Assembly (NCBI GenBank): GCA_017403825.1
Contig: JAFRDO010000012.1
Coordinates: 1-64,000 of the forward strand
Length of the DNA: 64,000 nt
Direction of reading: 5' to 3'
DNA from: Kiritimatiellia bacterium
GTDB lineage: Bacteria > Verrucomicrobiota > Kiritimatiellia > RFP12 > UBA1067
Below, in pieces: positions 25,688 to 35,700 of this stretch (positions are counted from its first letter, which is position 1; every line of letters starts with the position of its first letter). The notes beneath the pieces are model-generated. The model did no database searches and had not been told where the DNA came from. It worked only from the letters and a program-made list of their open reading frames with translations. A program made the translations under genes and the position numbers.

Positions 25688-26932
25688 CTACCAGCCGCGG
25701 GCCTCTGCGAAGTCCATGTAGCAACGCCAGTCATAACGCGTAATGTCATGCATGCCAGTGCGAAGATGATAACCGAGGCAACCTGCATTCAGCGGAACGT
25801 CCGGCTTCGGGAAACCGTGCGCCAGAAGTCCCTGTTTTCCGTAAAGCCTCCACACGGGTGAAGCAAGCTCAAGAGCCGCGAACTCGCCCCTCGGCCCGGC
25901 CCATGCGTCCTCGGACGCGCTCGACACATACAGCAGCCTCGGCGCGACGAGAGCAAGCAGCCAGTGCTGGTCGAAGTCCATCCGCCTGTCGCGCCCGACA
26001 TAGCCGGCGTAGTTCGGGCAAAACCACTTCCTGGCCACCATTATGTCCTTGATGCGTTCAGACCCCGAGAGGCCGATGTGGTTGAGCTTCGCGCCGGAGC
26101 AGCCCGAGCAGCACGACACCGTCATGGCGAAGCGTTCGTCAAAGGCCCCGGCGACAAGCGCAGTCTTGCCGTTGCGCGAAAGCCCCACCGCCGCAGCCTT
26201 CTTAGCGTCAAGGAGAGGCTCCGTCTCGACCCAGTCCAGCACGCGGCTCATTCCCCACGCCCAAGCGGAGAGTATGCCCCACTCTGTCGGCTTGCGTTTG
26301 AGCAGGTTCTGCGGACCAAACGCCTTGAACACTCCGGCCGTCGCCACGTCGGCACCGGTCCAGTCCTCGGCAACCTCCTGGTTGCAGTACGCAACGACAG
26401 CGAACCCGCGCGACACGATGTCTTCGACGGGCAGCCAGTAGACAGGCCTCGGGCCGTTGACGTCGTCCGCCGTCTCAGCCGGCCGCGGACTCGAATGTAC
26501 GAACACCGGCGCGGGATTCTCCGGTCCCGTCTGCTTCCAGAATCGGACCTTTGGAATCCACACCGAGAAGTTCATCTCGCCGCTTCCGCCAGGACCGGAA
26601 TACGTTGCCCGGACGCGCTTGCGCACTGCCAGTCCGCCGTAGCACGTCTCAGGCGCGGCAACCTCGGCGAACGAAAGGTCCGCCGGACGTTCCACGGGAC
26701 GGACCCCATACTCCTGCTCAAGGAGCGTCGTGACGATCTCAGGCCTGCGCACGCGTTCCCACTCTTCGCACGTTGCAATCGCTTGCCCCGAACGCGAAAC
26801 GAGGAGCGGCGGCACGTTCTCAGGTTCCGGCGGTCTAACGAACTCCGCGAACGCCGCGCAAGAGAGGAACAGCGGCACTGCAGCCGCCAGTCCCATTCGT
26901 CCGGTACCATTCAGGAATTTCCGACTGTCCAT
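25688..26932 (-). CDS. Exported alpha/beta-hydrolase, glucuronoyl esterase (CE15)-like
   Basis: CE15 enzymes cut the ester between glucuronic acid on xylan and lignin alcohols. The 414-residue protein has a signal peptide (about residues 1-29). The nucleophile elbow GLSRNGKTAL (Ser252) has the Ser-Arg-x-Gly-Lys form diagnostic of CE15-like esterases. A conserved WGILSAWAWGMSRVLDWVE helix precedes it, and the probable catalytic His lies in GMHDITRYDW near the C-terminus. AAGGAG precedes the ATG by 7 bases. A more general acetyl-xylan-type esterase is the alternative. Confidence 0.75.
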   Translation of the reverse strand: MDSRKFLNGTGRMGLAAAVPLFLSCAAFAEFVRPPEPENVPPLLVSRSGQAIATCEEWERVRRPEIVTTLLEQEYGVRPVERPADLSFAEVAAPETCYGGLAVRKRVRATYSGPGGSGEMNFSVWIPKVRFWKQTGPENPAPVFVHSSPRPAETADDVNGPRPVYWLPVEDIVSRGFAVVAYCNQEVAEDWTGADVATAGVFKAFGPQNLLKRKPTEWGILSAWAWGMSRVLDWVETEPLLDAKKAAAVGLSRNGKTALVAGAFDERFAMTVSCCSGCSGAKLNHIGLSGSERIKDIMVARKWFCPNYAGYVGRDRRMDFDQHWLLALVAPRLLYVSSASEDAWAGPRGEFAALELASPVWRLYGKQGLLAHGFPKPDVPLNAGCLGYHLRTGMHDITRYDWRCYMDFAEARGW

Positions 26933-26996
26933 GTCGCTTCTCCTTGTTCCGCAACGGAATTACAACGCAAGACCGTCACTCTCCCTGCGAGAGAGC

Positions 26997-28097
26997 CTAG
27001 GACGCTGAAGCGTCCGTTGCAGCTGGCAAGGCCGTCTTTCCCTCGACGAGGTCAGCGAGCTTCGCCGCAGCGTCCGGCGTGGCGAGGGAGCGCATGCGCT
27101 CCGCCATGCGCGCAAGTATCTCAGGGTTGTCGTACCGGCCGACAAGATACCGGCACAACTGCCGAGGCGAAAGGTTCGCCTGTATCCCTTCGTCCGCCGC
27201 GCCCTTCTGCGCGAATGCGTCCGCATTGAAGTGCTGATGGTTGCGCATCGCGGACGGCAGCGGGACGAGGAGCGCGGGCTTGCCGCAGGCGGCGAGCTCG
27301 AAACATGTCGACGCCCCGGCGCGTGCCACCACGACGTCCGCCGACGCGAATGCGTTAGCCATCTCCATCTCGAATGCATGTACGCGCGCAGGAATCGACG
27401 CCGCGGCATAGGCGGCCATGACGCTTCCCTCATCCGCCACACCGGTCTGGTGAATGACGTACAACGGACGCTTCGGCCCGTCGCGACGGTCAAGCTCGCG
27501 CTTCATCTGCGTCAGCGCGTCCTTCATGAGCATGTTGACGGCATGCGCACCCTGCGACCCGCCGGTGACGAAGACGACGAACGCGTCCGGCGGAATGAAG
27601 CCGAAGCGCGTGCCCTCCGCGATGCCTGCGCGTACCGGCAGGCCAGTCTTGACCGTTTTCACTCCGGGCAAATGCCGCGCCGTCATGTCAAAGCTGATGG
27701 CGACCGCCCTTGCGAAGCGCGCAAGGAACTCCACAGCCTTGCCGGGAACGGTGTTGGCCTCGTGGAGGAATATCGGAACGCCGCAACTGCGCGCCGCGAG
27801 AACTGGCGTCAGCGACGAATAGCTGCCCATCGCCAGCAGCGCGTCCGGACGCGTCTGCTTCATCTTGCGCCGGCAGCGGAACATCGACCGCACGAGAGAA
27901 AACGCGTTCGCGAGCCGCAGTGGACACGCCCCCGTGGAGAATATCGGACCGTCCCAGCTCTTCATCACGCTGGACTCGATGTCGCGGCCCGAATCCCAGA
28001 TCACGACCTCGTGTCCGCGACGCCGCAGCTCAACCGCCGCAGCAATCCCGGGGAAGGCGTGTCCGCCAGTCCCGCCGCACGCAACGACAACCTTCAT
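26997..28097 (-). CDS. murG: UDP-GlcNAc:undecaprenyl-pyrophosphoryl-MurNAc-pentapeptide GlcNAc transferase
   Basis: MurG adds GlcNAc to lipid I at the inner face of the membrane to make lipid II. The protein has the N-terminal Gly loop ACGGTGGHAFPG, MGSYSSLTPVLAA, the acceptor-side HEANTVPGKA (usually HEQNAVPG), VTGGSQGAHAVN, and the UDP-sugar site RAGASTCFELAACGKPALLVPLP. The ATG overlaps the upstream stop (TGATG); a GTG one codon earlier is possible. Its neighbours ElyC and the amidase also act on the cell wall. Confidence 0.94.
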   Translation of the reverse strand: MKVVVACGGTGGHAFPGIAAAVELRRRGHEVVIWDSGRDIESSVMKSWDGPIFSTGACPLRLANAFSLVRSMFRCRRKMKQTRPDALLAMGSYSSLTPVLAARSCGVPIFLHEANTVPGKAVEFLARFARAVAISFDMTARHLPGVKTVKTGLPVRAGIAEGTRFGFIPPDAFVVFVTGGSQGAHAVNMLMKDALTQMKRELDRRDGPKRPLYVIHQTGVADEGSVMAAYAAASIPARVHAFEMEMANAFASADVVVARAGASTCFELAACGKPALLVPLPSAMRNHQHFNADAFAQKGAADEGIQANLSPRQLCRYLVGRYDNPEILARMAERMRSLATPDAAAKLADLVEGKTALPAATDASAS

Positions 28098-29497
28098 CAC
28101 CAGTCCCTTTCGTTCGGCGGCAGCGGAGCCTTTCTCATGCGGGCCTTCTTCTCCGCCTCGTGCTCGTCATTCCGTTCCTGTGCCTTCTTAAGGGTCGCCT
28201 CCAGCTCCTTGTCCTCCTCCTTCTTGTCCTCCTCTTCGCCAGCGGCTTCCTGCTGGTCCTTCTCTTGCTGGTCGGGATCCTGGTCCTGCGTCTGCTGCTG
28301 ATCCTGCTGGTCCTGCTTGTCTTGATTCTGCTGGTCGTCCTTGTTCTGCTGCTGGTCCTGGTTTTGCTGCTGATCCTGGTTCTGCTGATCCTTGTTCTGA
28401 TTGTCCTGTTGGTTCTGGTTTTGCTGGCTCTGCCCGCCGCCCGAATCCTTCGGCAGGAGTTCCCTTATCTGGCGTATGATGTCAAGGGCCTTCTCCTGGC
28501 TCGGCGGCAGCGACTTCTCGACGCATTCCATCTGCACTTTCTCAAGCTCGGTCGCGAGAGCGGAAATCTTGGCCTGGGTTTCGGCAGTGAACGGCGGCTT
28601 GTTCGTATCGGCCTGCGCCTGCTGCTCGTAGGCCCGCGCCCACGCCGGGAACTTCGCGCGGAACGCGCGCGTGAAGTCCAGCGCGTCCGCCTGCCAGGAG
28701 CGCCCGTTCACGGCCTCAACGTCCTGCCAGGCGTTTGACTGCGCAACCTCGTCCTCATCGATGGCCGCTGGCGGAAGGATCGTCAGCTTAAGGAAACGCG
28801 TGAAGTCGTGCTCGACGTCGCTCGTCGTTCCGTAGGCGTCGTCGCTAAGGTCTCCCAGCTCGACCGCCGCCTTCTTCGTCTTCTCCTCGGCCTGCTGGAT
28901 CTGCAGGAGGATCGTGGACGCCTGCTCCTCGTTCGTTACCGACTGCGTGATCGCCTCGCGCACGGGAATCCACGTATCTGCCAGCTTCTCGGCCCGGCGC
29001 GAAAGCGCGTCAGCCATGGCCACCGCCCTTTCAGGCGCGTTCGTGCGGAACGTGCCGGCCTCGGCCATAAGCTTCCGCGCGTCGCGCGTCGCCGCAAGCA
29101 TCAGCGACCCCGGGTCCTTGCCCTGCGAAGCCTGAAGGATCGCGTTGACACGCTTGGTCTCGCGCATCTGCGGCAGGCCGTCTACCGCCCGCGTGAAGTT
29201 GCGGTTGGCCTTCGCGTCCTGCGGAGCGGCCCGAAGGGCGATCTGCGCGGCGGCTGCGGCCTCCTCCTGGTTGCCTCGCAAATGCTCCAGGCTGGCGACC
29301 ACCTCGGCGGCGCGCGGCCCGTGCGTCTTTGAAAGCATCAGCGGGCGCAGCACCCGCAGCGCGTTCGTAACGTCGCCCGCCTCATAGTACCCGACGCCCT
29401 CGTTCCATATCTCGCTGTCAGTGCGGACGGTTTCGTCGGCGCAGACGCCGGTTCCCGCAACAAGCGCACAGAGGATTGCCGCGAATGCCCTTCTCAT
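28097..29497 (-). CDS. Exported TPR/BatC-like protein with Gln/Asn/Asp-rich repeats
   Basis: The 466-residue product starts with a signal peptide (residues 1-20). Residues 25-110 show TPR-like helices (EIWNEGVGYYEAGDVTNALRVL, AAEVVASLEHLRGNQEEAAAAAQIALRAAP). A long helical middle part follows. Residues about 350-425 are almost only Gln, Asn, Asp and Lys in short repeats, and the last residues are LPPNERDW. TPR plus a Q/N/D/K-rich tail and a final basic-Asp-Trp resembles BatC-type proteins of Bat (aerotolerance) operons, but no BatA/B VWA genes are visible here. It overlaps elyC and murG, so it belongs to an envelope operon. Confidence 0.7.
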   Translation of the reverse strand: MRRAFAAILCALVAGTGVCADETVRTDSEIWNEGVGYYEAGDVTNALRVLRPLMLSKTHGPRAAEVVASLEHLRGNQEEAAAAAQIALRAAPQDAKANRNFTRAVDGLPQMRETKRVNAILQASQGKDPGSLMLAATRDARKLMAEAGTFRTNAPERAVAMADALSRRAEKLADTWIPVREAITQSVTNEEQASTILLQIQQAEEKTKKAAVELGDLSDDAYGTTSDVEHDFTRFLKLTILPPAAIDEDEVAQSNAWQDVEAVNGRSWQADALDFTRAFRAKFPAWARAYEQQAQADTNKPPFTAETQAKISALATELEKVQMECVEKSLPPSQEKALDIIRQIRELLPKDSGGGQSQQNQNQQDNQNKDQQNQDQQQNQDQQQNKDDQQNQDKQDQQDQQQTQDQDPDQQEKDQQEAAGEEEDKKEEDKELEATLKKAQERNDEHEAEKKARMRKAPLPPNERDW

Positions 29498-30255
29498 TTT
29501 CTAGCCAGCCTTCCCAGCCATTCCTTGAAATAGTAGCTGTTGCGCACCAGCACGTCAGGACTCGGCGCTATCCAGTCCCACCAGTGCCAGGCCCGCGAAT
29601 TCATCGCGCTGAAGTCGGCGGGCGCCGGCACGACCTTGAGCGATGTCTTCGAGAAGTTGCCGCACGCGCGCGGCATGTGCCAGGCGCTGGTCACGAGCAG
29701 CACGGAAGGCTGCGAATCCGCCGCCGCGCCACTGCGCTCAAGCAGAAGCATCTCGGTGAAGCGCGAGTTCTCGTATGTGTTGCGAGACTTGTTGTCCACC
29801 ATTATCGCCTCCCGCGGCACACCGAAGTCAAGGAGAAGAGGCACGGTTGCGGACATCTCGCCGGTGCCGGACACTACCACGATCGGCGCCTTGCCGGCCT
29901 TCCAGAGACGGGCGGCGTGCCATACGCGGTCCGCCGCGTCAAACATCTCCGGATACGTCATGTCATCGTTCTTCCCCATGCCGCCGCCAAGTACGACGAT
30001 TGCGTCCGCCGACGGCAGGGAGTCCACCGATTGCGCTGCCAGATAGGGACGCTCCAGCGTGCGTCCCACGAGGCAGAGGCACGGCATCGTCGACTCGAAC
30101 CAGAGGAATGCAAGCGAAGCGAACAGCAGACAGCCTCCGATGCAGCGTCGGCGACCGGACTTCCGCGTCAGCAGCACGCCGCCGACAATGGCGCATACTA
30201 GCGGCAACGTCAGCGGGTTGAGGAAAAACCAGACAATCTTGTTCAGCACGTACAT
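29494..30255 (-). CDS. ElyC/SanA/YdcF-type DUF218 membrane protein
   Basis: Two N-terminal membrane helices (residues about 10-50) precede a DUF218 domain with ADAIVVLGGGMGKND, PIVVVSGTGEMSA, DNKSRNTYENSRF and VLLVTSAWHMPRAC, the ordered motifs of this family. E. coli ElyC influences undecaprenyl-phosphate use in peptidoglycan synthesis. Placement two genes upstream of murG supports a related envelope role. It overlaps the genes on both sides (13 bp and 4 bp), so translation is coupled. Confidence 0.87.
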   Translation of the reverse strand: MYVLNKIVWFFLNPLTLPLVCAIVGGVLLTRKSGRRRCIGGCLLFASLAFLWFESTMPCLCLVGRTLERPYLAAQSVDSLPSADAIVVLGGGMGKNDDMTYPEMFDAADRVWHAARLWKAGKAPIVVVSGTGEMSATVPLLLDFGVPREAIMVDNKSRNTYENSRFTEMLLLERSGAAADSQPSVLLVTSAWHMPRACGNFSKTSLKVVPAPADFSAMNSRAWHWWDWIAPSPDVLVRNSYYFKEWLGRLARK

Positions 30256-31124
30256 GCCAAAGCCTTGAGCTCCCTTATCTGCCCGGCCACCTTCACGGCG
30301 AGGTCGGCGTCAGGCATCACCAGGTCGGGCAGCCGCGAGAACGGAATCATCTCCACCGTGTACGGTCCTTCGTAGCCGATCTTCGCGAACGCGGCGAAAA
30401 GCCTCTTGAAGTCAACCATGCCCTTGAACAGGTCGTCGCCGAAGCCGTGAAGGCCGCCCGCCGAATCGCTCTCCTCGAAGTTCTTAAGGTGCACCGCCTT
30501 GATGCGGTCGCCAAGTATCTCCGGGAAGTCTTCGGGACGGCCGTTCAGGCAACAGTTCCCGACATCGAAATAGATTCCGATGCGCTTCGACCCGAACTGG
30601 TCCAGGAAATGCTTCCACTCCATCGGCGAAATGAGGAACCGGTTCCACACGTTCTCCAGCGCGAAGTTTACGCCGAGCGATTCTGCGACGGGCACAAGCT
30701 CTCGGATGGACGCCGTGGCGTTGTTCCAGGCGTCCAGGTACGAGACCTCGGCGTGCGAGGCGTCCCACGCCACACGCGTCGCGCCAGGCACCATCAGAAC
30801 CGTCTCCACTCCAAGCCACTTCGCCAGCTGAAGGTACTTCTTCGCGAAGGCGACGGCCTCGGCACGCTCCGCCGGATCGCCGGAAGTAAGCCACTTCCCC
30901 CACCCGAAGCCGGCGGAAAGCGTACGCAGCCCCACGCCCTTCCCCTTCGCATAGGCGGCAAGCTCCTTCGCCTCCTGTTCGGACGTCTCGGCCGACAGGC
31001 AGTCGCCGACCGTCAGCTCGACGCCGTCAAGGCCCTGCTCCGACGCCCAGTCTATGAATTCGCGCGGCTTCTTCTCGCCGCCGAATCCGCAGTATATCCA
31101 ACCGTTCAGTGCAATGTAGTTCAT
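30243..31124 (-). CDS. Sugar phosphate isomerase/epimerase (TIM barrel)
   Basis: The 293-residue cytoplasmic protein has the xylose-isomerase-like barrel with GLDGVELTVGD, VNFALENVWNRF (metal Glu), GIYFDVGNCC and IKAVHLKNF, then YEGPYTVEMIPF with the last metal Glu. The set of Glu, Asp, His and Glu ligands is present, so it is probably active. It lies 38 bp downstream of a Gfo/Idh/MocA gene. Such pairs are common in inositol and oxidised sugar pathways. The substrate cannot be read. Confidence 0.82.
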   Translation of the reverse strand: MNYIALNGWIYCGFGGEKKPREFIDWASEQGLDGVELTVGDCLSAETSEQEAKELAAYAKGKGVGLRTLSAGFGWGKWLTSGDPAERAEAVAFAKKYLQLAKWLGVETVLMVPGATRVAWDASHAEVSYLDAWNNATASIRELVPVAESLGVNFALENVWNRFLISPMEWKHFLDQFGSKRIGIYFDVGNCCLNGRPEDFPEILGDRIKAVHLKNFEESDSAGGLHGFGDDLFKGMVDFKRLFAAFAKIGYEGPYTVEMIPFSRLPDLVMPDADLAVKVAGQIRELKALACTC

Positions 31125-31130
31125 GGTTAT

Positions 31131-31169
31131 AGAGGTTTGGAAGGTTCAGAGGTTTGGAAGGTTCAGAGG
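31131..31169. repeat. 17-bp tandem repeat, two full copies plus a partial
   Basis: AGAGGTTTGGAAGGTTC occurs at 31131-31147 and again at 31148-31164, followed by AGAGG. It fills the gap between the oxidoreductase stop and the epimerase start. The last copy runs into the stop codon of the oxidoreductase gene. No function is evident. Confidence 0.85.
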
Positions 31170-32206
31170 CGAACCGCCTTGCCTGTCTTGACCGAACGCT
31201 CTTCCGCAAAGATGAGCCGCATGGTGTCCGCGACGGAGTCGACGGTCTGGTACCTGTCGGGCTTCACGCCCTTAGCCACGCAGCTGACGAAATACGCAAG
31301 CTCCTGGTGCCATCCGGTCGGCCCGGCCTTCGCATCAACCTTCGGCGAAATCGGCTTGCCCTTCACCGGATATATGTGATAACCGGAGGCGTCAAGCTTC
31401 AGTGTCGCCTTCTCGCAGACGATCGTGAAGCTCATCTCGAACGGCGTGCCCTTCGCCGCCGCCCAGCCGCCTTCGGCCATGACGAGCGTGCCGTTGCCGT
31501 AGTCGTAGGTGGCGACCACGTGATCGACGCCGCCCTTCGAGACTATGCCTCGCGCACCGGCCGCCGTCACGGACTTCGGCATTCCGAAGAAGCAGTTGAC
31601 CTGGTCCGCGTCATGCACGTGCAGGTCGAGAAGCGCGCCGCCCGACCGCGCGCCGTCCATGAACCAGTTCTGCCACGCATTGCCGTCCACCGAAGGCGAA
31701 ATGCGCTTGAACGTGGCGGACCTCATCTTGCCGGCCTTGCCGCTCCTGTAGTACTCGCAGGCATGGCGGTACTCCGGCCACGCACGCACGCAAAGCCCAA
31801 CGTTGAAGAACCCCTTGGCCTTCTTCGCGGCGGCTACGATCTTCTTCATCTGCGCGGCGTCGCGGCAGAGCGGCTTCTCGCAGAACACGTGCTTTCCGGC
31901 GGCGAGCGCGGCACAGACCAGGTCGGCGTGATCAGGAGTCGGCACGCAAATGTCGACCACGTCCACATCGGCGTTTGAGATGAGCGCAAAGCCGTTCTCG
32001 TATACCGTGACTCCAGTAAGGTCGAGCGGCTTCGAGTTGTCGCCGCCGCCGATGTTCCCGACCACCGCCGAGACGTCGCCCCTACGCTTCTTCGCGTCAA
32101 CGTCGGCAAGCGCGACTATCTGCGCATTCTTCAAGCCCTTGTAGACGCCCCAGTGCGTGGTGCCCATGAAGCCTAGCCCTATGATCCCAATCCTTACCTT
32201 TTTCAC
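31163..32206 (-). CDS. Gfo/Idh/MocA family NAD(P)-dependent oxidoreductase
   Basis: The N-terminal Rossmann motif GIIGLGFMGTTHW lies at residues 7-19, DVVDICVPTPDHADL follows near 85, and the family signature AGKHVFCEKPL, with the catalytic Lys, is near 105. The C-terminal alpha/beta domain includes GGALLDLHVHDADQVNCFFG. No signal peptide is present. The start is a GTG with AAGGA about 6 bases upstream. Together with the following epimerase it probably oxidises and rearranges a sugar or inositol. It opens a likely operon that runs through to murG. Confidence 0.88.
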   Translation of the reverse strand: MKKVRIGIIGLGFMGTTHWGVYKGLKNAQIVALADVDAKKRRGDVSAVVGNIGGGDNSKPLDLTGVTVYENGFALISNADVDVVDICVPTPDHADLVCAALAAGKHVFCEKPLCRDAAQMKKIVAAAKKAKGFFNVGLCVRAWPEYRHACEYYRSGKAGKMRSATFKRISPSVDGNAWQNWFMDGARSGGALLDLHVHDADQVNCFFGMPKSVTAAGARGIVSKGGVDHVVATYDYGNGTLVMAEGGWAAAKGTPFEMSFTIVCEKATLKLDASGYHIYPVKGKPISPKVDAKAGPTGWHQELAYFVSCVAKGVKPDRYQTVDSVADTMRLIFAEERSVKTGKAVRL

Positions 32207-32241
32207 GTTCTTCCTTTCTCGTTGTGGATTGCCATGTCCGT

Positions 32242-32247
32242 ATTATA
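32242..32247 (-). promoter_or_regulatory. -10 box of the oxidoreductase to murG operon
   Basis: The minus strand reads ATAGTGTATAATACGG with a perfect TATAAT, 35 nt before the GTG start. A weak -35 candidate, TGGCGA, lies 17 bp upstream of it (32265-32270). Unlike the leaderless cases, this gene has a Shine-Dalgarno sequence. Confidence 0.5.
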
Positions 32248-32737
32248 CACTATATGCGTCCGTTTCGCCACCGTAACGGGAAAATCAACGGGTAGGCGTC
32301 GTCGCAGCGGGCATCGCCCGAACCGTCGTTCCGGGAGCCGCAGCCACCGCCACGCGTCAGTCTATAAGACTCCTCAAGCCCGACCCCTCGGCAAAATACG
32401 TCTCTTCAAGCAAAACCACCGAGGCGGCGGGCGGTCCCTGCGCTCCTCTCGTGCGACACCCGCCACTCCTCCGCCTCATGCCTTCAGCCCCACAGCATCG
32501 TTGAGATATCGGTATCGGTGAGGCCACAGGCGAAGGAGCGGTGGGGTGTCGCGAGTGAACACGCGTAGCGCCGCAGCCGTATGAGAAGCATCGCCCGCAG
32601 CCAGCAGCACGAGCCTAGGCACGACAGGCTGAACGAGGCTTGTTGTCTATGCGGAAAGGCGTTGCGGCCGCGGAGCGTGCGACACCGAGCGAGCAGCCCC
32701 GCCGCGACAGAGCAAAAAACTTCGCCACCGGCTCGTC
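32248..32737. other. 490-bp stretch without a supported gene
   Basis: No reading frame here has recognisable protein features. The octamer GCGACACC appears at 32453-32460 and 32679-32686, and in inverted form at 32545-32552, with similar flanks (CGCC/ACTCC against GGAGCGG), so an imperfect inverted repeat of about 20-25 bp exists around 32447-32555. This could be a decayed mobile or REP-like element or the 3' region of a lost gene. I see no terminator with a T-run. Confidence 0.4.
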
Positions 32738-35700
32738 TTATCTGTCGCTGGCGCGGAACATGACGAGCCGAACGGGGCCGAGCAGGCCAGCTTCGTGATA
32801 CTTCGCATCGGCCTTCGGACCGAACAGCGTCCATGTCTGACGCTCCTTCTCGGGACGCTTCGCATCCTCCACCAGCGCGTTGTACCATGTCGAAACCACC
32901 TCCACGCGAACTGCGGCAGGGCGGCCAGGCTCCATATGCGGCGAGATGTCGCATGCATACGGCTCGCACCACAAGTCTGCGACCTTTCTCCCGTTCACGT
33001 ACACAGTCGCCCAGTCTCGCACCTTGCCAAGGTCAAGGCAGACCTTTGATGTCGCGGACGCAACCTCAGCAGTCCCTTCATAGACTCGCTTCGTCGCACG
33101 AATCGGATACTCCTCGACAGGCTTCAGGTTGATCGCAGCCGTTGTCGCCGCGGCAGACGACGGCTTGCGCCACGCTTCTACGCTGCACTCAGTTCCCGTA
33201 ACCGGGTCGAACACCGAGCAAGAACCGTTCTTTACGCGGCGAAACAACGACCGTCCGTCCCCTTCAACGACAAAGAATATGTCCTCGTCGCCGTCGCGGC
33301 GCTGATACCACCCTCGCAGGCCGGACGCATCCAAGCCCAGCTTGGCCTTGAGCGGCGACGGCCAGTCCGGCTCGAAGTCTCCACGCACGACGCGGGCGCC
33401 CTTCTTCTCAAGCGCGACAAGCTTCGCTTCGGTCTCCGGCAGAAGGAACGTCCCGTCGGGAATCCAGAGAACGCGGTATGTCGGCGACGCCGTCTGCGGC
33501 TCGCAGCCAGGACATGTCCCGACTACCAGCCTCCCGTCCGCGACGTCTATCGCGTTCATCAGCACGTCGCTGTTGAGATAGTCGTACTTGTAGCGGTTGC
33601 CGAAGAGAAGCGTGCTTTCCGACGGCTTGTGGTTAACGTCGTCGCCGAGATACATGAGAATGTCCACGGCGGGAACACCGCGTTCCAGTTCGCGTCCGCA
33701 ACGCTCGACGTACTTGGAGAAGTGCTTCATGTACGGCCACCACGTCTGCTCGCGCAGGAACGGCGAGCCGATGGCGTCGCCGTAGCTCGACGACGGCGGC
33801 TTGCCTCCGATGACGGGATTATGCGTGAAGGTATTGTACACGACGTGCGTGACGCCCCTAGCATAATGCTCGTCCAAGACCTTCTTCCAGTCCCTGAAGT
33901 TCTCGTCGAACGTCAGCTCGAAGCTCGTGAACGCCTCCGCGCTCACGCGCCGCTTGCGGTAGATGTGCGCCGCCGACGCGCAGGGCAGGATTGGCTTGAA
34001 ATCGAAACTTCCGACAAATCCGTTGTTGTCGTGCGGATTCCAGAATTCGCACATCGGCTCGTCGGCATACTTCCAGAAGCGGAGGATGTCCCCCGGTATC
34101 ACGTCGCCGAACGCCGTCTCGTACTGTACGGACATGCCGTGCTCCAGCGCCAGACGTGCGATCGTGCCGTAGTAGTTTTCCTCGACAAGGCGCGAACAGA
34201 CATTGCGCCAGTCCAAAAGAAACTTCTCCGTCTCGGCCTCGCTGCCAAGAACGTAGCCGAACAGCGCGGGCAGCCACGGCCTGAGCGCATACCCCGTCCG
34301 CCGCCGGAACTCCGACTCCATCTTCCACGTCCACGTCTGCGCCCCGCACTCCCAGCTGTCGACAAGGATGCCGTCAATCTTCACGCCCGCGTCAAGAAGC
34401 CGCCCGACGTATCCGGCGAAGTTCGCCTCGAAGCCGCGCGGATCCATCTTGTCGCATTCCCACCCAGTCGCCTCCGCCGGCGCGGGATGGTTCGTGCGCT
34501 TCATGTTTACGTGACCGAAGACGAGGCGTTTCCTGCCAATGGCACGGACGGGCTCGGCGTTGGTCGAAATCGCAAACTGGCGCAACGTGCGCCCTGCCTT
34601 GGCTTGCCAGTTGTCGAGCCTGTGCGCACACGACCAGACAGGCTCGAACGGCTTTATCCTGTGCAACGCCCTTGTACGGAGTTCCAGCCCTTCATGCGGC
34701 AGTGCGCCCACATCGAACGTCATCTCCAGTCCAGAACCGCGAAACGAGTCAGCCCACGTCCCGACAGGACACTCCCGCTCAATGACCTTCTTTCCGCGAG
34801 ACCATACCTCAAAGACAACACCCGGCTCAAAGCTCCATTCGTGGTTCAGCTTGCTCGGCGCGGGAACCGTGACGCTGCGCACTACGGACGCGTCCTCCGC
34901 CTCGCCGGGAAACTCCACCTCGCCGATTTCATGATAGTCGTCGTCAGCGTCAAAAGCCGGTCGCTTGCCCGGCTCGAAACTGACGAGCCTTCTCATCGCA
35001 CGGTCGGGCGTAATCCAAGGTCCTCCCGACATCGACCAGCCCGGACAGTTCTGCATCTTGAACGTGAGCCCGCGCTTGTGGCACTCCGTCTCTGCGAACT
35101 TGATAAGCTCCGCCCACTTCCCGCTCATGCACGGAATGCCGTTCGTGACACCGGGCCACAGCGCAGTTCCGCTTCCTCCTCCGTGGAAGAGCTGGATGCC
35201 AGAGATTCCAGCCTCGGCAATCGCCGCGATGTCCGCGGCAAGCCCTTCCTTGGACGCATTGCCGCCAATGATGTGAAACCACGTCTCGGGCCTGTTGTCC
35301 GAACGCGCCACATCGCCACGCCTGAACCCCTCAAGCAATGCGCGTTTGCGCGGCGTGTCGTCGGCGGGAACGAGGTGCTGCGCATCCGGCCCTTCGCGCT
35401 CAACACTCCAACCGCCCCATTCGCGGAAAGCGTGATATGTCCAGTCCCAGCCGTATTCCTCGAAGATGTCGATGCAGTCGCGGAGATACTGGTCGGCTCC
35501 CGGCGCCCAGGCGACGGCGGAAAACTCGCCACAGTAGATTTTCGCGCCATGCCGCAGCTGAAACTCCCGAACAGGACGCAGTCCCGCCCGCAGATACTCC
35601 TTGTTCCATCCCTTCGCCTCGTCAGGATAGGCGCGATACGTGTCGCCCTGCTTCCACATCACACCCTGATGCGTGTAGGCGAGCGGCAGATACATGTGAA

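Noticed and set aside
32484..32972. 162-codon minus-strand frame overlapping the end of the GH5-GH106 gene
   Set aside because: It has no family features and mostly overlaps the better-supported gene in another frame.
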